From Acidimicrobiia bacterium (GTDB lineage Bacteria > Actinomycetota > Acidimicrobiia > Spongiisociales > ZC4RG35), in assembly GCA_009377735.1 (NCBI GenBank), contig WHTL01000239.1, positions 1 through 6,197 of the forward strand: a DNA stretch of 6,197 nt, given 5' to 3'. The notes beneath the pieces were generated by a model. The model worked only from the letters and a program-made list of their open reading frames with translations, had not been told where the DNA came from and made no database searches. The position numbers were made by a program, and so were the translations under genes. Of this stretch, positions 5,170-6,197 are shown one piece after another. Each line of letters begins with the position of its first letter. Position 1 is the first letter of the stretch.

Positions 5170-6197
5170 ATGAGAATCCGCAGAAATCTGATCGTCCTCA
5201 TCATCGTCGCCATGACGCTTCCACTGCTCCCCGTCGCAGCTCAGGAATCTCCGAGCGAAGAAGATGCCCTCGGTGAGGCACCGGTGATCACCACCAACAT
5301 CCCCGGCATGCCCGACGAAGACCTAGCCGAGGATTTGCCGGATGATTCCGAGAAGGTTACCGAGGAAGCCGAAACCGTGACGTTGTACGCACTAATCGAC
5401 GACGCCGGCACTGCCTCCACCGTTTCCGACGCCGCCCTGGCACTCGAGGGTGTAGTGGCTGCGTCATCGACCATCGGTGGCCTCGAGTTCACCGACCTCG
5501 TCGAGATCGAGGTGATGGGAACCGATAACGACCTGGTCGCCGCCGAACTCAGCAGGGAGCTGGGCGTGACCGTCGCCCCGGGCAACACCACGATGGAGCT
5601 CGCCGGTGACCTCGACTTCGACGACCTCGAGTTGATGACCGATCCTCGCCAGAAGAACCAATGGGCACTGAAGAATCCCGAGACCGAGGGTGGCATCGGG
5701 GTGTACGGAGCCTGGTCCCGCACCCGGGGGAAAGGTGCGGTCGTGGCCGTCGCCGACAGTGGTCTGGCCCGCGGTCATCCTGACATGGAGAAAATCACCT
5801 GGAGGAACAGCGACGAGACACCCGGCAACAACCGCGACGACGACGGCAACGGCTTCGTTGACGACATGTACGGATGGGACTTCGTTCAGAATGACAACCG
5901 TCCCCAGGAGACCATCGGACACGGCACCGCCGTCGCCTCTCTGATCGCCGCTCCCCAGAACGGAAAGGGTATCTCGGGAGTTGCGCCCGCCGCCAAGATC
6001 ATGCCCCTCAGGGTGTGCCCCGACAGGTCATGTTCAATGCAGGCGGTGCTCGACGCCACAATCTACGCCGGTCAGAACGGCGCAGACGTCCTCAATCTTT
6101 CCCTTGGTGGGGAGTATCCCAACAACCATCCCGACGTCGCAGTGATCAGGAACGTGATGCGGAGGGTGCAGGAGGAGCATGGGATAACCATCGTCGC
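5170..6197 (+). CDS. Secreted subtilisin-like serine protease (peptidase S8), 3' end beyond window
   Basis: This exported endopeptidase is seen here as its first 342 residues, with an open frame to the window edge. The signal peptide is about 1-24 (basic MRIRR, hydrophobic core, VAA before Gln25). An acidic, low-hydrophobicity stretch (about 26-70) and an alpha/beta propeptide-like region (about 70-155) follow. The mature-type sequence starts near DPRQKNQWALKN (158-169). The catalytic domain shows the Asp motif VAVADSGLARGHPDM (Asp196), a likely calcium loop NNRDDDGNGFVDD (220-232), GWDFVQND, and the His motif GHGTAVAS (His251). VLNLSLGG (307-314) is the usual strand after the His region. The oxyanion Asn and the catalytic Ser (GTSMA-type) would lie beyond 6197, so activity cannot be judged. 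Two Cys (283, 288) sit in the loop after IMPLRV. The gene is divergent from the SpoIID-like gene across 139 bp. ATG 5170 is chosen for its signal peptide and ribosome-binding site. Confidence 0.93.
   Translation, partial: MRIRRNLIVLIIVAMTLPLLPVAAQESPSEEDALGEAPVITTNIPGMPDEDLAEDLPDDSEKVTEEAETVTLYALIDDAGTASTVSDAALALEGVVAASSTIGGLEFTDLVEIEVMGTDNDLVAAELSRELGVTVAPGNTTMELAGDLDFDDLELMTDPRQKNQWALKNPETEGGIGVYGAWSRTRGKGAVVAVADSGLARGHPDMEKITWRNSDETPGNNRDDDGNGFVDDMYGWDFVQNDNRPQETIGHGTAVASLIAAPQNGKGISGVAPAAKIMPLRVCPDRSCSMQAVLDATIYAGQNGADVLNLSLGGEYPNNHPDVAVIRNVMRRVQEEHGITIV

Noticed and set aside
5166..5172. CATAAT as a -10 promoter box for the protease gene
   Set aside because: It overlaps the ATG, so transcription would begin inside the coding region, and no -35 box lies at the right distance.
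5241..5922. Minus-strand open frames (160 and 152 codons) over the protease region
   Set aside because: They overlap the subtilisin-like gene, whose frame shows the catalytic Asp and His motifs. The minus-strand products are low-complexity shadows.

Overview
The window holds four protein genes and almost no spare DNA. High but not extreme GC, actinobacterial-type proteins and S-layer-homology (SLH) repeats carrying a GITxGCNPPxNxxFC signature point to an actinobacterium, most likely of the Acidimicrobiia. That placement is inferred from protein style and has not been tested by a search.

Layout. (1) Positions 2-1318, minus strand: a nucleotide-sugar 6-dehydrogenase of the UDP-GlcNAc/UDP-ManNAc dehydrogenase type, complete. 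(2) Positions 1317-2825, plus strand: a transmembrane PknB-type Ser/Thr kinase with a Thr/Pro-rich linker and an acidic helical extracytoplasmic tail instead of PASTA domains. The ATG codons of genes 1 and 2 interlock in one palindromic CATG. (3) Positions 2826-2922: the gap between two convergent genes, filled by a C-rich/G-rich hairpin and a 25-bp tandem repeat with nested hairpins. (4) Positions 2923-5030, minus strand: a secreted SpoIID/LytB-type wall protein with an inserted peptidoglycan-binding domain and C-terminal SLH repeats. As printed it stops at 3048, but a one-base deletion at about 3080/3081 explains this. The third SLH repeat is intact in another frame down to a stop at 2923. 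(5) Positions 5031-5169: a divergent intergenic region with a strong 28-nt dyad/hairpin. (6) Positions 5170-6197, plus strand: the first 342 residues of a secreted subtilisin-like (S8) protease that runs off the right edge.

How the genes may fit together: every gene is compatible with building, remodelling or sensing the cell envelope. They would cover an acidic sugar nucleotide for surface glycan, a membrane kinase with an outside sensor, a wall-anchored glycan-acting enzyme and an exported protease. This is a reading of context and does not show a shared pathway. The genes alternate in strand, so they do not form one operon.

No RNA gene, CRISPR array, IS element, phage module or clearly new defence system was found. 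The points most worth a second look are the frameshifted SLH repeat, the interlocked divergent starts, the multi-state intergenic repeat and the dyad between the last two genes.
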